From Flavobacteriia bacterium (GTDB lineage: Bacteria; Bacteroidota; Bacteroidia; Flavobacteriales_D; Crocinitomicaceae), in the NCBI GenBank assembly GCA_009923965.1, contig RFSL01000015.1, positions 1-12,646 on the forward strand: DNA of 12,646 nucleotides, in the 5' to 3' direction. A program made the position numbers and the translations under genes. Below are positions 6,338-12,646 of this stretch, in pieces; position 1 is the stretch's first letter; the number at the start of each line of letters is the position of its first letter. The notes below the pieces were generated by a model. It had not been told where the DNA came from. It ran no database searches and saw only the letters and a list, made by a program, of their open reading frames with translations.

Positions 6338-8083
6338 CTACCTTAATTTAATCCCTAATTCTTTCAACTGAAGATCATTTAAAGGAGATGGCGCATCAAT
6401 CATTGTATCGCGGCCACTGTTATTTTTTGGGAAAGCAATGTAATCTCGAATGGATTCTGAGCCTCCCATTGTAGCAACAAGTCGATCTAACCCAAAAGCT
6501 AAGCCACCGTGTGGAGGAGCGCCATATTCAAAAGCATTCATTAAAAATCCGAATTGAGCTTGTGCTTCTTCTTTTGAAAAACCTAACAAATCAAATAGTT
6601 GAGATTGTAAAGTCCGATCATGAATTCTAATTGAACCGCCACCTAATTCTACACCATTCATTGCTAAATCGTAGGCATTTGCCCTAACTTTTCCAGGATC
6701 TGTTGCAAGTAAATGAAAATCTTCAGCTTTGGGAGAAGTAAAAGGATGATGCATTGCATGGTAGCGCTTGTTTTCCTCATCCCATTCTAATAATGGAAAA
6801 TCAAGAACCCATAAAGGTTTAAAGATTGTAGCATCTCGTAAGCCTAGTTCCGTTCCCAAATGCAAACGCAATTCACTTAATTGTTTGCGGGTTTTATTGA
6901 TTTCTCCACAAAGAAGCAAAATTAAATCTCCTACTTGCGCTTGTGCTTTTTCTGCAATAGCCTTCAAGTCATCTTGCGAATAAAATTTATCTACTGAGGA
7001 CTTAAAAGTTCCATCTGTGTTATATTTAATATAGACTAATCCAGAAGCACCAATTTGAGGGCGCTTAAGCCATTCTGTTAATTCATCTATTTGCTTGCGT
7101 GTATATTCAGAACATCCTGAAGCATTTATTCCAAGTACAATTTCTGCACTATCAAACACTACAAATTCTTTCCCTTGTGTTAAAAGTGTTAAATCAATGA
7201 ATTCCATTCCAAAACGGATATCTGGTTTATCAGAACCATATTTTTCCATTGCTTCTGCATAGGTCATTCTTGGGAACGTATCGACAAGCTCAACGCCCCT
7301 TACTGTTCTAAAAAGGTACTTTATCAAGCCTTCGAACATTTCCAAGATATCGTTTTGCTCAACAAAGGCCATCTCACAATCAATTTGTGTAAATTCTGGT
7401 TGCCTATCTGCTCTTAAATCCTCGTCACGGAAACATTTTACTATTTGATAATACCTGTCAAAACCAGAAACCATTAATAATTGCTTAAAAGTTTGCGGAG
7501 ATTGTGGCAAGGCATAAAATTGCCCTTCATTCATCCTGCTTGGAACCACAAAGTCGCGCGCTCCTTCAGGTGTAGACTTAATTAATACAGGGGTTTCAAC
7601 ATCTATAAATTCCTTAGAATCTAAGTATTTTCTTGTTTCCAAAGCTACTTGGTTTCGCAATCGCAATTTTTGTAAAACAGGAGCTCTTCGTAAATCTAAA
7701 TATCTGTACTGCATTCTTAATTCGTCGCCACCATCAGTTTCATCTTCAATCGTAAAAGGCGGTAATTTTGAGGTATTTAAAATTTTGAGTTCAGTTACAG
7801 TAATTTCGACATCTCCAGTTGTGATATTTTTGTTTTTACTGCTTCTTTCGATAACAGTTCCACTTGCTTGAATTACAAATTCTCTCCCTAATTTTCGAGC
7901 TTGTTCTCCCAATATAGCATTCGTTTCCATATCAAATGCTAGTTGAGTTAGACCATATCTATCTCGCAAATCCAAAAACGTCATGCCTCCTAAATCTCGT
8001 GAACGCTGAACCCATCCCGCTAAGACAACAGTTTTACCAACATCTTCTAATCTTAATTCTCCACAAGTGTGTGAACGATACAT
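6338..8083 (-). CDS. aspS: Aspartyl-tRNA synthetase (bacterial type)
   Basis: Class IIb aminoacyl-tRNA synthetase that charges tRNA-Asp in the cytoplasm. The 581-residue length is typical of the bacterial form. Residues 1-105 are the OB-fold anticodon-binding domain (AGWVQRSRDLGGMTFLDLRD at 22-41). The catalytic core begins with RYLDLRR (127-133). Motif 2 is FRDEDLRADRQPEFTQID (218-235), and motif 3 is GGLAFGLDRL (526-535). The bacterial GAD insertion fills about 300-430, followed by the diagnostic YHAMHHPFTSPK (441-452). Leu31 (RDLGG) is the residue usual in discriminating enzymes that charge only tRNA-Asp; non-discriminating ones such as that of Pseudomonas aeruginosa carry His there. That subtype call is inference. 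The start is an ATG giving the expected MYRSHTCGEL N-terminus. It lies between the small membrane protein gene and the DUF3050 gene, all on one strand. Confidence 0.98.
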   Translation of the reverse strand: MYRSHTCGELRLEDVGKTVVLAGWVQRSRDLGGMTFLDLRDRYGLTQLAFDMETNAILGEQARKLGREFVIQASGTVIERSSKNKNITTGDVEITVTELKILNTSKLPPFTIEDETDGGDELRMQYRYLDLRRAPVLQKLRLRNQVALETRKYLDSKEFIDVETPVLIKSTPEGARDFVVPSRMNEGQFYALPQSPQTFKQLLMVSGFDRYYQIVKCFRDEDLRADRQPEFTQIDCEMAFVEQNDILEMFEGLIKYLFRTVRGVELVDTFPRMTYAEAMEKYGSDKPDIRFGMEFIDLTLLTQGKEFVVFDSAEIVLGINASGCSEYTRKQIDELTEWLKRPQIGASGLVYIKYNTDGTFKSSVDKFYSQDDLKAIAEKAQAQVGDLILLLCGEINKTRKQLSELRLHLGTELGLRDATIFKPLWVLDFPLLEWDEENKRYHAMHHPFTSPKAEDFHLLATDPGKVRANAYDLAMNGVELGGGSIRIHDRTLQSQLFDLLGFSKEEAQAQFGFLMNAFEYGAPPHGGLAFGLDRLVATMGGSESIRDYIAFPKNNSGRDTMIDAPSPLNDLQLKELGIKLR

Positions 8084-8101
8084 ACTTTACATTTTAGTTT
8101 G

Positions 8102-8109
8102 CAAAAATA
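8102..8109 (-). promoter_or_regulatory. aspS: Possible aspS -7 promoter element (TATTTTTG)
   Basis: On the minus strand TATTTTTG (8109 to 8102) fits TAnnTTTG and ends 18 bases before the aspS ATG, the same distance as the cysS candidate. The best -33 candidate is TTTC at 8130-8127, with a 17-base spacer, which is imperfect. If real, aspS has its own promoter apart from the upstream small gene. Confidence 0.35.
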
Positions 8110-8145
8110 ATAAACTATAAGCTTGAGAAATAATTAAAAAGTAAA

Positions 8146-8472
8146 TTAAATCCCGGACTTCTTCTTCTTTTGAGATAAATAAATTCGATAACTTAGTATA
8201 GCTGGAAAGCCAAAAATGAGGCAAAATGCAAGTAAATAGCCTTTTGGAAGTAAATAAAAATCTTTTATGCCTTCCATATCTTTAGAATTATATCCAAAAC
8301 CAATAAAATAGGATAAACTTAAAGGAGCCTCCATTTTTGTTTCAGAAAGCCCGTTTTTCATTATAATTTCTCCATCAAAAAGATTTATTGGAAAAATAAA
8401 TAATGGAATAGCAATAAAGATAACAGCAAGACAAAAAACAAAAAAGGGTTTTTTAAATAAGGATTGCATCAT
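8146..8472 (-). CDS. Small two-helix membrane protein of unknown function
   Basis: I do not recognise this 108-residue protein. It starts with two adjacent ATG codons (8472 and 8469). Residues about 9-31 (KPFFVFCLAVIFIAIPLFIF) form a first membrane helix. A segment of about 45 residues follows (32-76), and a second helix lies at about 78-98 (GYLLAFCLIFGFPAILSYRI). The tail is basic (SQKKKKSGI). By the positive-inside rule both ends would be cytoplasmic and the 32-76 loop periplasmic. It has no catalytic motif, lipobox or sorting domain. It is divergent from the GT4 gene and 62 bases upstream of aspS on the same strand. A start with a plausible promoter, normal codon use and two well-formed helices makes it a credible gene. 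Confidence 0.75.
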   Translation of the reverse strand: MMQSLFKKPFFVFCLAVIFIAIPLFIFPINLFDGEIIMKNGLSETKMEAPLSLSYFIGFGYNSKDMEGIKDFYLLPKGYLLAFCLIFGFPAILSYRIYLSQKKKKSGI

Positions 8473-8498
8473 TCAACAAAATTACGCTAATTCAACAA
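8471..8498. repeat. 9-bp direct repeat in the divergent intergenic region
   Basis: ATTCAACAA occurs at 8471-8479 and 8490-8498, start to start 19 bases apart, close to two helical turns. The first copy covers the -7 candidate and start region of the small membrane protein gene, and the second lies between its -7 and -33 candidates. This is the arrangement of an operator, but no regulator is identified. Confidence 0.45.
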
Positions 8499-8509
8499 TT
8501 TTTGGCAAC
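8477..8509 (-). promoter_or_regulatory. Possible promoter of the small membrane protein gene
   Basis: On the minus strand GTTG (8509-8506), a 21-base spacer and TAATTTTG (8484-8477) fit the Bacteroidota TTTG-N19-21-TAnnTTTG promoter with one mismatch, the best match in the window. The -7 element ends only four bases before the first ATG, so transcription would start at or near the start codon and the mRNA would be nearly leaderless. Confidence 0.4.
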
Positions 8510-8534
8510 TTCGCACTAGAAATCAGTAAAATAA

Positions 8535-9623
8535 ATGATGCATAAAATTGCTTATTTGTGTGGAACTAAGGCTTGGGGCGGTTTAGAGATGAATCAAGTT
8601 CGAAATGCAGAATGGATGAGGGACCGCGGCCATACAGTTGTTGTTTTTTGCCTTAAAGATTCTCCGGTTTATAATGCGGCCATTTTAAAAAACTTGTCGA
8701 TTTTAATTATTAAACAACATCGGCATCATTATGATTTCTTTAACGCATTTATGCTACTTAATGCATTAAAAGCATTAAAGATTGAGCATTTATTCTTCCG
8801 GGCCACATTTGACATGAGCATCGCAGCAAGTATTCGTTTTTTATCTCGCGGAAGAATAAAAACCCATTATTTCATGGAAATGGCATTTGAAAAAAATAAG
8901 CGTCATTTTTTCAGAACATGGCGCTATTCTTTTTTTGATTCTTGGATTTGCCCCTTAGCCTATTTAAAAGAGCAGGTTCTAATTAATTCTAATTTTCCAG
9001 AGAAAAAAATACTTGTCATTCCATCAGGAATTGATTTAAAAGAATTTAAACCAACTAACAAGGTTGAAGCAAGAGAAAAGTTGGGACTTCCAAGTGAACG
9101 AAAAATTATAGGCTTAATCGGTCGATTTGAATCTAAAAAAGGTCAAATGTTGGCACTTGAAGCAATGAAATATGTAACAACTGATTTTCTTTTATTACTA
9201 GTTGGTGAAGAAACACTGGACCAAAAAAGCAACTATTTAAATGAACTCAAGCAATATACTAGAGAGCAAAAATTAGAGGATAAGGTACAATTCTTAAATT
9301 TTACTCAATCTCCAGCTGATGTGTTTAATGCGATAGATTGGACCTTAATGGCTTCATATTCTGAAACTTTTGGAATGGTAACTTTGGAATCAATGGCCTG
9401 CGGAACAGCAGTTATTGGCAGTAACACAGGCGGCACAAAATCATTATTAAATGAAGGGGGATTAGGCGTATTCTTTGAAACAAAAAATCCGCAAGATTTA
9501 GCTGAAAAATTAAATAATGCACTGTCATCTAATCTTAAATTTAGTGAAAAGGAATTAGTAAATTTTGCTAAAGAATTTGATCACAATCTTGTCTGTGAAA
9601 AAATAGAGAATATAATTAATTGA
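8535..9623 (+). CDS. Glycosyltransferase family 4 protein (GT-B fold)
   Basis: Soluble or membrane-associated GT4 retaining glycosyltransferase, 362 aa, likely transferring a sugar from a nucleotide donor onto a lipopolysaccharide, exopolysaccharide or glycolipid acceptor on the cytoplasmic face. The N-terminal acceptor domain has the glycine-rich start IAYLCGTKAWGGLEMNQVRN (5-24). A linker IPSGIDLKEF (162-171) leads into the C-terminal donor domain. There GLIGRFESKKGQ (193-204) carries the phosphate-binding Arg197 and Lys202, and SETFGMVTLESMACG (276-290) carries the EX7E pair Glu277/Glu285. No signal peptide or membrane helix is seen. Two adjacent ATGs occur at 8535 and 8538, and either could be the start. 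No other sugar-biosynthesis gene sits beside it, so the substrate cannot be read from context. Confidence 0.93.
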   Translation: MMHKIAYLCGTKAWGGLEMNQVRNAEWMRDRGHTVVVFCLKDSPVYNAAILKNLSILIIKQHRHHYDFFNAFMLLNALKALKIEHLFFRATFDMSIAASIRFLSRGRIKTHYFMEMAFEKNKRHFFRTWRYSFFDSWICPLAYLKEQVLINSNFPEKKILVIPSGIDLKEFKPTNKVEAREKLGLPSERKIIGLIGRFESKKGQMLALEAMKYVTTDFLLLLVGEETLDQKSNYLNELKQYTREQKLEDKVQFLNFTQSPADVFNAIDWTLMASYSETFGMVTLESMACGTAVIGSNTGGTKSLLNEGGLGVFFETKNPQDLAEKLNNALSSNLKFSEKELVNFAKEFDHNLVCEKIENIIN

Positions 9624-9643
9624 TCTAGCTTGAAGTTTTGGTT

Positions 9644-9662
9644 TAAGCCCCGCTTATTTTTT
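9644..9662 (+). terminator. Short hairpin and T-run after the GT4 gene
   Basis: TAAGC-CCC-GCTTA followed by six T lies 20 bases after the GT4 stop. It has the form of an intrinsic terminator, but the 5-bp stem is short and the loop minimal. It is well placed between the GT4 gene and the separate T9SS cargo gene. Confidence 0.4.
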
Positions 9663-9739
9663 ATAAGACTTTCCAAAAAATGAATTAAGCACAATTAATT
9701 TGTAAGTTTATGGTCTAAATTTTAATTAAATCCCTCACT

Positions 9740-11728
9740 ATGAAAAACATCCTTTTTTTTCTTGCTGTAATCTTGACTTTTAATTTAAGCGCACAATGGA
9801 CTTTGCTAACAGATGTAAATACTGAAATTGTTACATCTAACTCTGATGATATAAAAGCTATTGGAACAGCAAGCGGTAAAACTTACATTGTTTTTTGGAA
9901 AGTTGTTGGTGCTCCAGTAAATTATGAGTTGCGTCTTCAAGTTATAAATACTGAGGGAATTAAAGAATTAGGCGAAGACGGAATTCTTGTTAGCAATACC
10001 TTACCGATGAGTACCTCAACCGCAATTTCCAAAATTTCAATTGACCAAAATGACAATATTTACATTGGCGTTACTGGAACAAATACAGGTGAAGGCTTCG
10101 CTTTTAAAATGGATATCAATGGAAATCATTTATGGAATCCAAATGGAATTAATCTAGGAAGTGGTTATGTTGTCACAATTCAGGCTTTATCGAATGGAGA
10201 AGCTGTAATCGCCTGGTATGCGAATGGACAAACATTAATGCAGAAGTATACAGCAAATGGTTCACCTATTTGGTCTGCAAATCAACAAGTGTCGAATGGC
10301 CTTTCTGGAAATAAAGCGCCTGGAGATTTATTTGAATTGTCAAATAATGAATTTATTTTGATTTTTCATGTCATTACTTCTCAAATATATTCTAATTTAT
10401 ATGCTCAAAAATACGATGCCAGTGGTTCTCCACAATGGGGTACGCCTATTCAATTATCTAATAAAACAACAACTTACAATTCCTCTTACAGTAGCGCGAA
10501 AGACAATGATGTAATTTATTATGGTTATAAAGCAAATGGATCTAATCATTTCGATTCTTATTTACAGCGGATTAATTCTGATGGTACGCTTCCTTGGGGA
10601 ATAAATGGGATGGATTTTGATGTTAATCAAACAGATTATGAGATGGATACAAAAATTGCGTTTGCTCCGGGGTCACAATTTGTTTGGTCTATTTGCAATT
10701 ACACAAATACAGGGCAAAGCTCTTTTGGTGTTTCCATTCAGAAATTTGACAAATCTTCTGGTGATCGACAATTTACCGACAATGCTCGTGTAATATATCC
10801 AATTGGCAGTTCTAAAGTTTTTGCGGGTGATTTACAATTAATCAACGACCAAGCAATTTTTTTAATGAAGAGTGGTATGGATAACGGCGCATCTCCTACT
10901 ACTTTACATGCTTGTCTTTTAACAGCAAATGGCGAATTTGAGTGGCCAACAGAAACAAAACCTATGGCAACTTTTAGCGCAAGTAAAGGAAGAATTCACT
11001 TTACAAAGTCTATAAATGGTATAGTAGTAGCCATCTTCATCGAACAAAAAACACCAGGAAGTTCAAGGATTTATGCTCAAAGTACAGCGACCGATCTTGC
11101 GATAAATGACAGTACAGGGACAGATGTAATTAGCGCTTGCAACTCATATACTTGGATAGATGGAATAACCTACACAGCTAATAATACTACTGCAACCTAT
11201 TTATTAAGCAATTCTAATGGGGGAGATTCTTTGGTTACTTTAAATTTAACAATAAACACACTTGATTTATCTACTAGTAATTTAGGTTCTGTAATTACAG
11301 CTAATACATCCATACTTGGAATCCCAATAAGCTACCAATGGTTGAATTGTGCTACTAATTTTTCACCAATAGTTGGCGCTACTAATCAATCATTCACTGC
11401 AATAACTAATGGTATTTATGCTGTTCAAATAGCCCAAGGATCTTGCTCAGGTATAAGTGAATGTACAACAATATCAAATGTTTCACTATTTGAAGAAAAT
11501 AAAAAAGAAGTGCTGATTTTTCCTAACCCAAGCTCTGATATTATTACTATTAGCACTCATTTTAATGAGGCAACAAACTATGAACTTATAGATGCACAAG
11601 GACGTATTGTATTGAAGGGTATTTTTAGTGAAGCGAAATCTATTTTGAATCTTGAAGCACTTAACCCAGGAGCTTTTTTCATAAAAATAGAAAGGATTCC
11701 TGTTCCATTTATTATTATAAAAAAATAA
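9740..11728 (+). CDS. T9SS type A sorting domain protein with propeller-like repeats
   Basis: Secreted or cell-surface protein of 662 aa exported by Sec and then by the type IX secretion system. Residues 1-19 are a clear signal peptide (MKNILFFLAVILTFNLSAQ, cleavage likely after Ala18-Gln19). Residues about 25-450 contain a recurring motif of the form xxGxxxWxxN, seen as DINGNHLWNPNG (125-136), TANGSPIWSANQ (171-182), DASGSPQWGTPI (226-237), NSDGTLPWGING (279-290) and TANGEFEWPTET (395-406), suggesting blades of a beta-propeller. Residues 461-506 are a Bacteroidota adhesin-type repeat (YTWIDGITYT...DSLVTLNLTIN). Residues about 520-580 are an Ig/PKD-like module with four cysteines (537, 569, 575 and the isolated 467 upstream). 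The end is the CTD: VLIFPNPSSDIITI (591-604), IDAQGRIVLKG (617-627), LNPGAFFIKIE (641-651). No enzymatic motif is visible. Binding or adhesion is a guess. Confidence 0.88.
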   Translation: MKNILFFLAVILTFNLSAQWTLLTDVNTEIVTSNSDDIKAIGTASGKTYIVFWKVVGAPVNYELRLQVINTEGIKELGEDGILVSNTLPMSTSTAISKISIDQNDNIYIGVTGTNTGEGFAFKMDINGNHLWNPNGINLGSGYVVTIQALSNGEAVIAWYANGQTLMQKYTANGSPIWSANQQVSNGLSGNKAPGDLFELSNNEFILIFHVITSQIYSNLYAQKYDASGSPQWGTPIQLSNKTTTYNSSYSSAKDNDVIYYGYKANGSNHFDSYLQRINSDGTLPWGINGMDFDVNQTDYEMDTKIAFAPGSQFVWSICNYTNTGQSSFGVSIQKFDKSSGDRQFTDNARVIYPIGSSKVFAGDLQLINDQAIFLMKSGMDNGASPTTLHACLLTANGEFEWPTETKPMATFSASKGRIHFTKSINGIVVAIFIEQKTPGSSRIYAQSTATDLAINDSTGTDVISACNSYTWIDGITYTANNTTATYLLSNSNGGDSLVTLNLTINTLDLSTSNLGSVITANTSILGIPISYQWLNCATNFSPIVGATNQSFTAITNGIYAVQIAQGSCSGISECTTISNVSLFEENKKEVLIFPNPSSDIITISTHFNEATNYELIDAQGRIVLKGIFSEAKSILNLEALNPGAFFIKIERIPVPFIIIKK

Positions 11729-11750
11729 GAGCTTTGTCTGCTAAAATAAA

Positions 11751-12646
11751 TTAGCGCAATAAATCTAATTTTATTTCAATTTCATAGCGGATTTTATTTT
11801 TGAAATTCGTGTATGCCTCTCCTGTAGCTGGCCCGTTAAATCCAGTGTGGATGCTCCAAACATTTCCATCTTTACCAATAAAAATAGATGTTGGAAAACT
11901 CATTACTTGATTTAGCATTCCAAAATCAGATGAAGCAAGTTCTTTATTTGCAAGTCCACCATAGACAATAGTGTATGGAATTTTTGAGCGTTTTTTAAAG
12001 TCCTTTAGTTTTTTAAGCTGTTTTTTTTGTTCTAAATCAGCCTCATAACAAACACTTATTATTTCTAAACCATAGCGATGTAAATCATTATATAACTCTT
12101 TTAAGACTTTTGTTTCATCTAGGCAATTCGGGCACCAAGTCCCCATAATCTGAATAATTACAACTTTATTTTGATAGCTCGCACTTGAAAATAAAAAAGG
12201 CTTACCATTCAGTTGTTTTGCATGGTTAAAGACAAAAGGTTGATTTTTGGAAATCAAATAACTTAATGAATCTGGATTCCGCAAACTTGCATTTTCATTT
12301 CGTAAAGCAGTCCAGGTTGTTCTGTATTTTGAACCACTGTAAAAAATACCATTAATACTATCTCCCTTAATTTCTCCTGTAAAAACATATGCGTGAGCTC
12401 CATCAAAAGATGAAAGCGCAAAGTTTCCCCCACTAATATTTCCTTCTAAAAAACGATAATCTCCAGTTTCTGTTTGAAAAGTCCCACTTATACTATTTCC
12501 ATTTGATTTAAAAATCCCAAGAGCATTACTTTCATCTTTTTGATCAGGACTAAACTTAACTTCCCATCTTCCATCGATTACAAATGGCTGAGTTATAAAA
12601 TTAGAAGCTGGAAAAGAAAATCGTGGGTCATTTGAAAAATAAGCGC
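11751..12646 (-). CDS. TlpA-like thioredoxin-fold protein with N-terminal beta domain (5'-truncated)
   Basis: Thiol-disulfide oxidoreductase of the TlpA/AhpC-TSA type, expected in the periplasm or on the outer membrane lipid face. The frame is open to the right edge with no stop, so 297 residues are visible and the start is outside the window; the TTG at 12284 is internal. Counting from the edge, residues about 20-115 are a glycine-rich beta domain (FVIDGRWEVKF, GTFQTETGDYRFLEGNISGG, SSFDGAHAYVFTGEI) that I recall from Bacteroidota TlpA-family proteins. The thioredoxin fold follows: VVIIQIMGTWCPNCLDET (161-178) with redox Cys171 and Cys174, and SFPTSIFIGKDG (249-260) with the cis-proline Pro251. 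The C-terminus is short after the fold. Its role, whether in cytochrome maturation, disulfide reduction or envelope stress, cannot be read from context. It is convergent with the T9SS gene, with 22 bases between stops and no visible terminator. Confidence 0.9.
   Translation of the reverse strand, partial: AYFSNDPRFSFPASNFITQPFVIDGRWEVKFSPDQKDESNALGIFKSNGNSISGTFQTETGDYRFLEGNISGGNFALSSFDGAHAYVFTGEIKGDSINGIFYSGSKYRTTWTALRNENASLRNPDSLSYLISKNQPFVFNHAKQLNGKPFLFSSASYQNKVVIIQIMGTWCPNCLDETKVLKELYNDLHRYGLEIISVCYEADLEQKKQLKKLKDFKKRSKIPYTIVYGGLANKELASSDFGMLNQVMSFPTSIFIGKDGNVWSIHTGFNGPATGEAYTNFKNKIRYEIEIKLDLLR

Noticed and set aside
9699..9723. TTTG (9699-9702) and TAAATTTT (9716-9723) as a promoter for the T9SS gene
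   Set aside because: The -7 lacks the final G and the spacer is 13 bases instead of 19-21.
9624..9739. Possible small RNA or tRNA between the GT4 and T9SS genes
   Set aside because: No cloverleaf, no conserved T-loop sequence, and only one short hairpin that is better explained as a terminator.
9753..9760. Run of eight T in the signal-peptide codons of the T9SS gene as a phase-variable tract
   Set aside because: Such short T-runs are common in AT-rich genomes and the codons fit an ordinary hydrophobic signal core; there is no evidence of variation.

Overview
The window is chromosomal DNA from an AT-rich member of the Bacteroidota, most likely of the order Flavobacteriales. Three things point there: an S46 dipeptidyl-peptidase, a secreted protein with a type IX secretion (T9SS) type A C-terminal sorting domain, and TAnnTTTG-like -7 promoter elements without clear Shine-Dalgarno sites. 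A repeat of the form YTWIDGxTYT...TYLLSNxxGGDSLVTLNLTIN in the T9SS cargo resembles Fluviicola/Crocinitomix-type genomes, but the family assignment is only a guess. I see no IS element, integrase, CRISPR array, rRNA or tRNA, and no gene-free stretch over 300 bases.

Layout. Positions 1-1964 (+) hold an S46 peptidase cut at its 5' end, with the residues of an Asp/Glu-specific DPP11. Positions 1997-3928 (+) hold a membrane GT2 cellulose-synthase-like glycosyltransferase with an extra secreted-type beta-sandwich domain at its N-terminus. Positions 4024-5490 (+) are cysS. It runs tail-to-tail into a DUF3050 gene (5487-6251, -), and both stop codons lie in one TTAA. Upstream of that gene on the minus strand is aspS (6338-8083, -), then a small two-helix membrane protein gene (8146-8472, -). 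A short divergent region carrying a 9-bp direct repeat separates it from a GT4 glycosyltransferase (8535-9623, +). A T9SS cargo protein with propeller-like repeats follows (9740-11728, +). It converges on a TlpA-type thioredoxin-fold protein (11751 to the right edge, -) whose start lies outside the window.

How the genes fit together. This is a mixed core-genome neighbourhood rather than one operon. It combines two aminoacyl-tRNA synthetases, envelope glycan synthesis (GT2, GT4), periplasmic peptide breakdown (DPP11), periplasmic redox/thiol chemistry (TlpA-like) and surface secretion (T9SS cargo). Most transcription units look like single genes. Only the minus-strand row of small membrane protein, aspS and DUF3050 could be partly co-transcribed.

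I found no clear new multi-gene system. The items most worth a second look are the domain fusion on the GT2 enzyme, the uncharacterised DUF3050 protein with its conserved-looking acidic/His residues, and the operator-like repeat in the divergent region.
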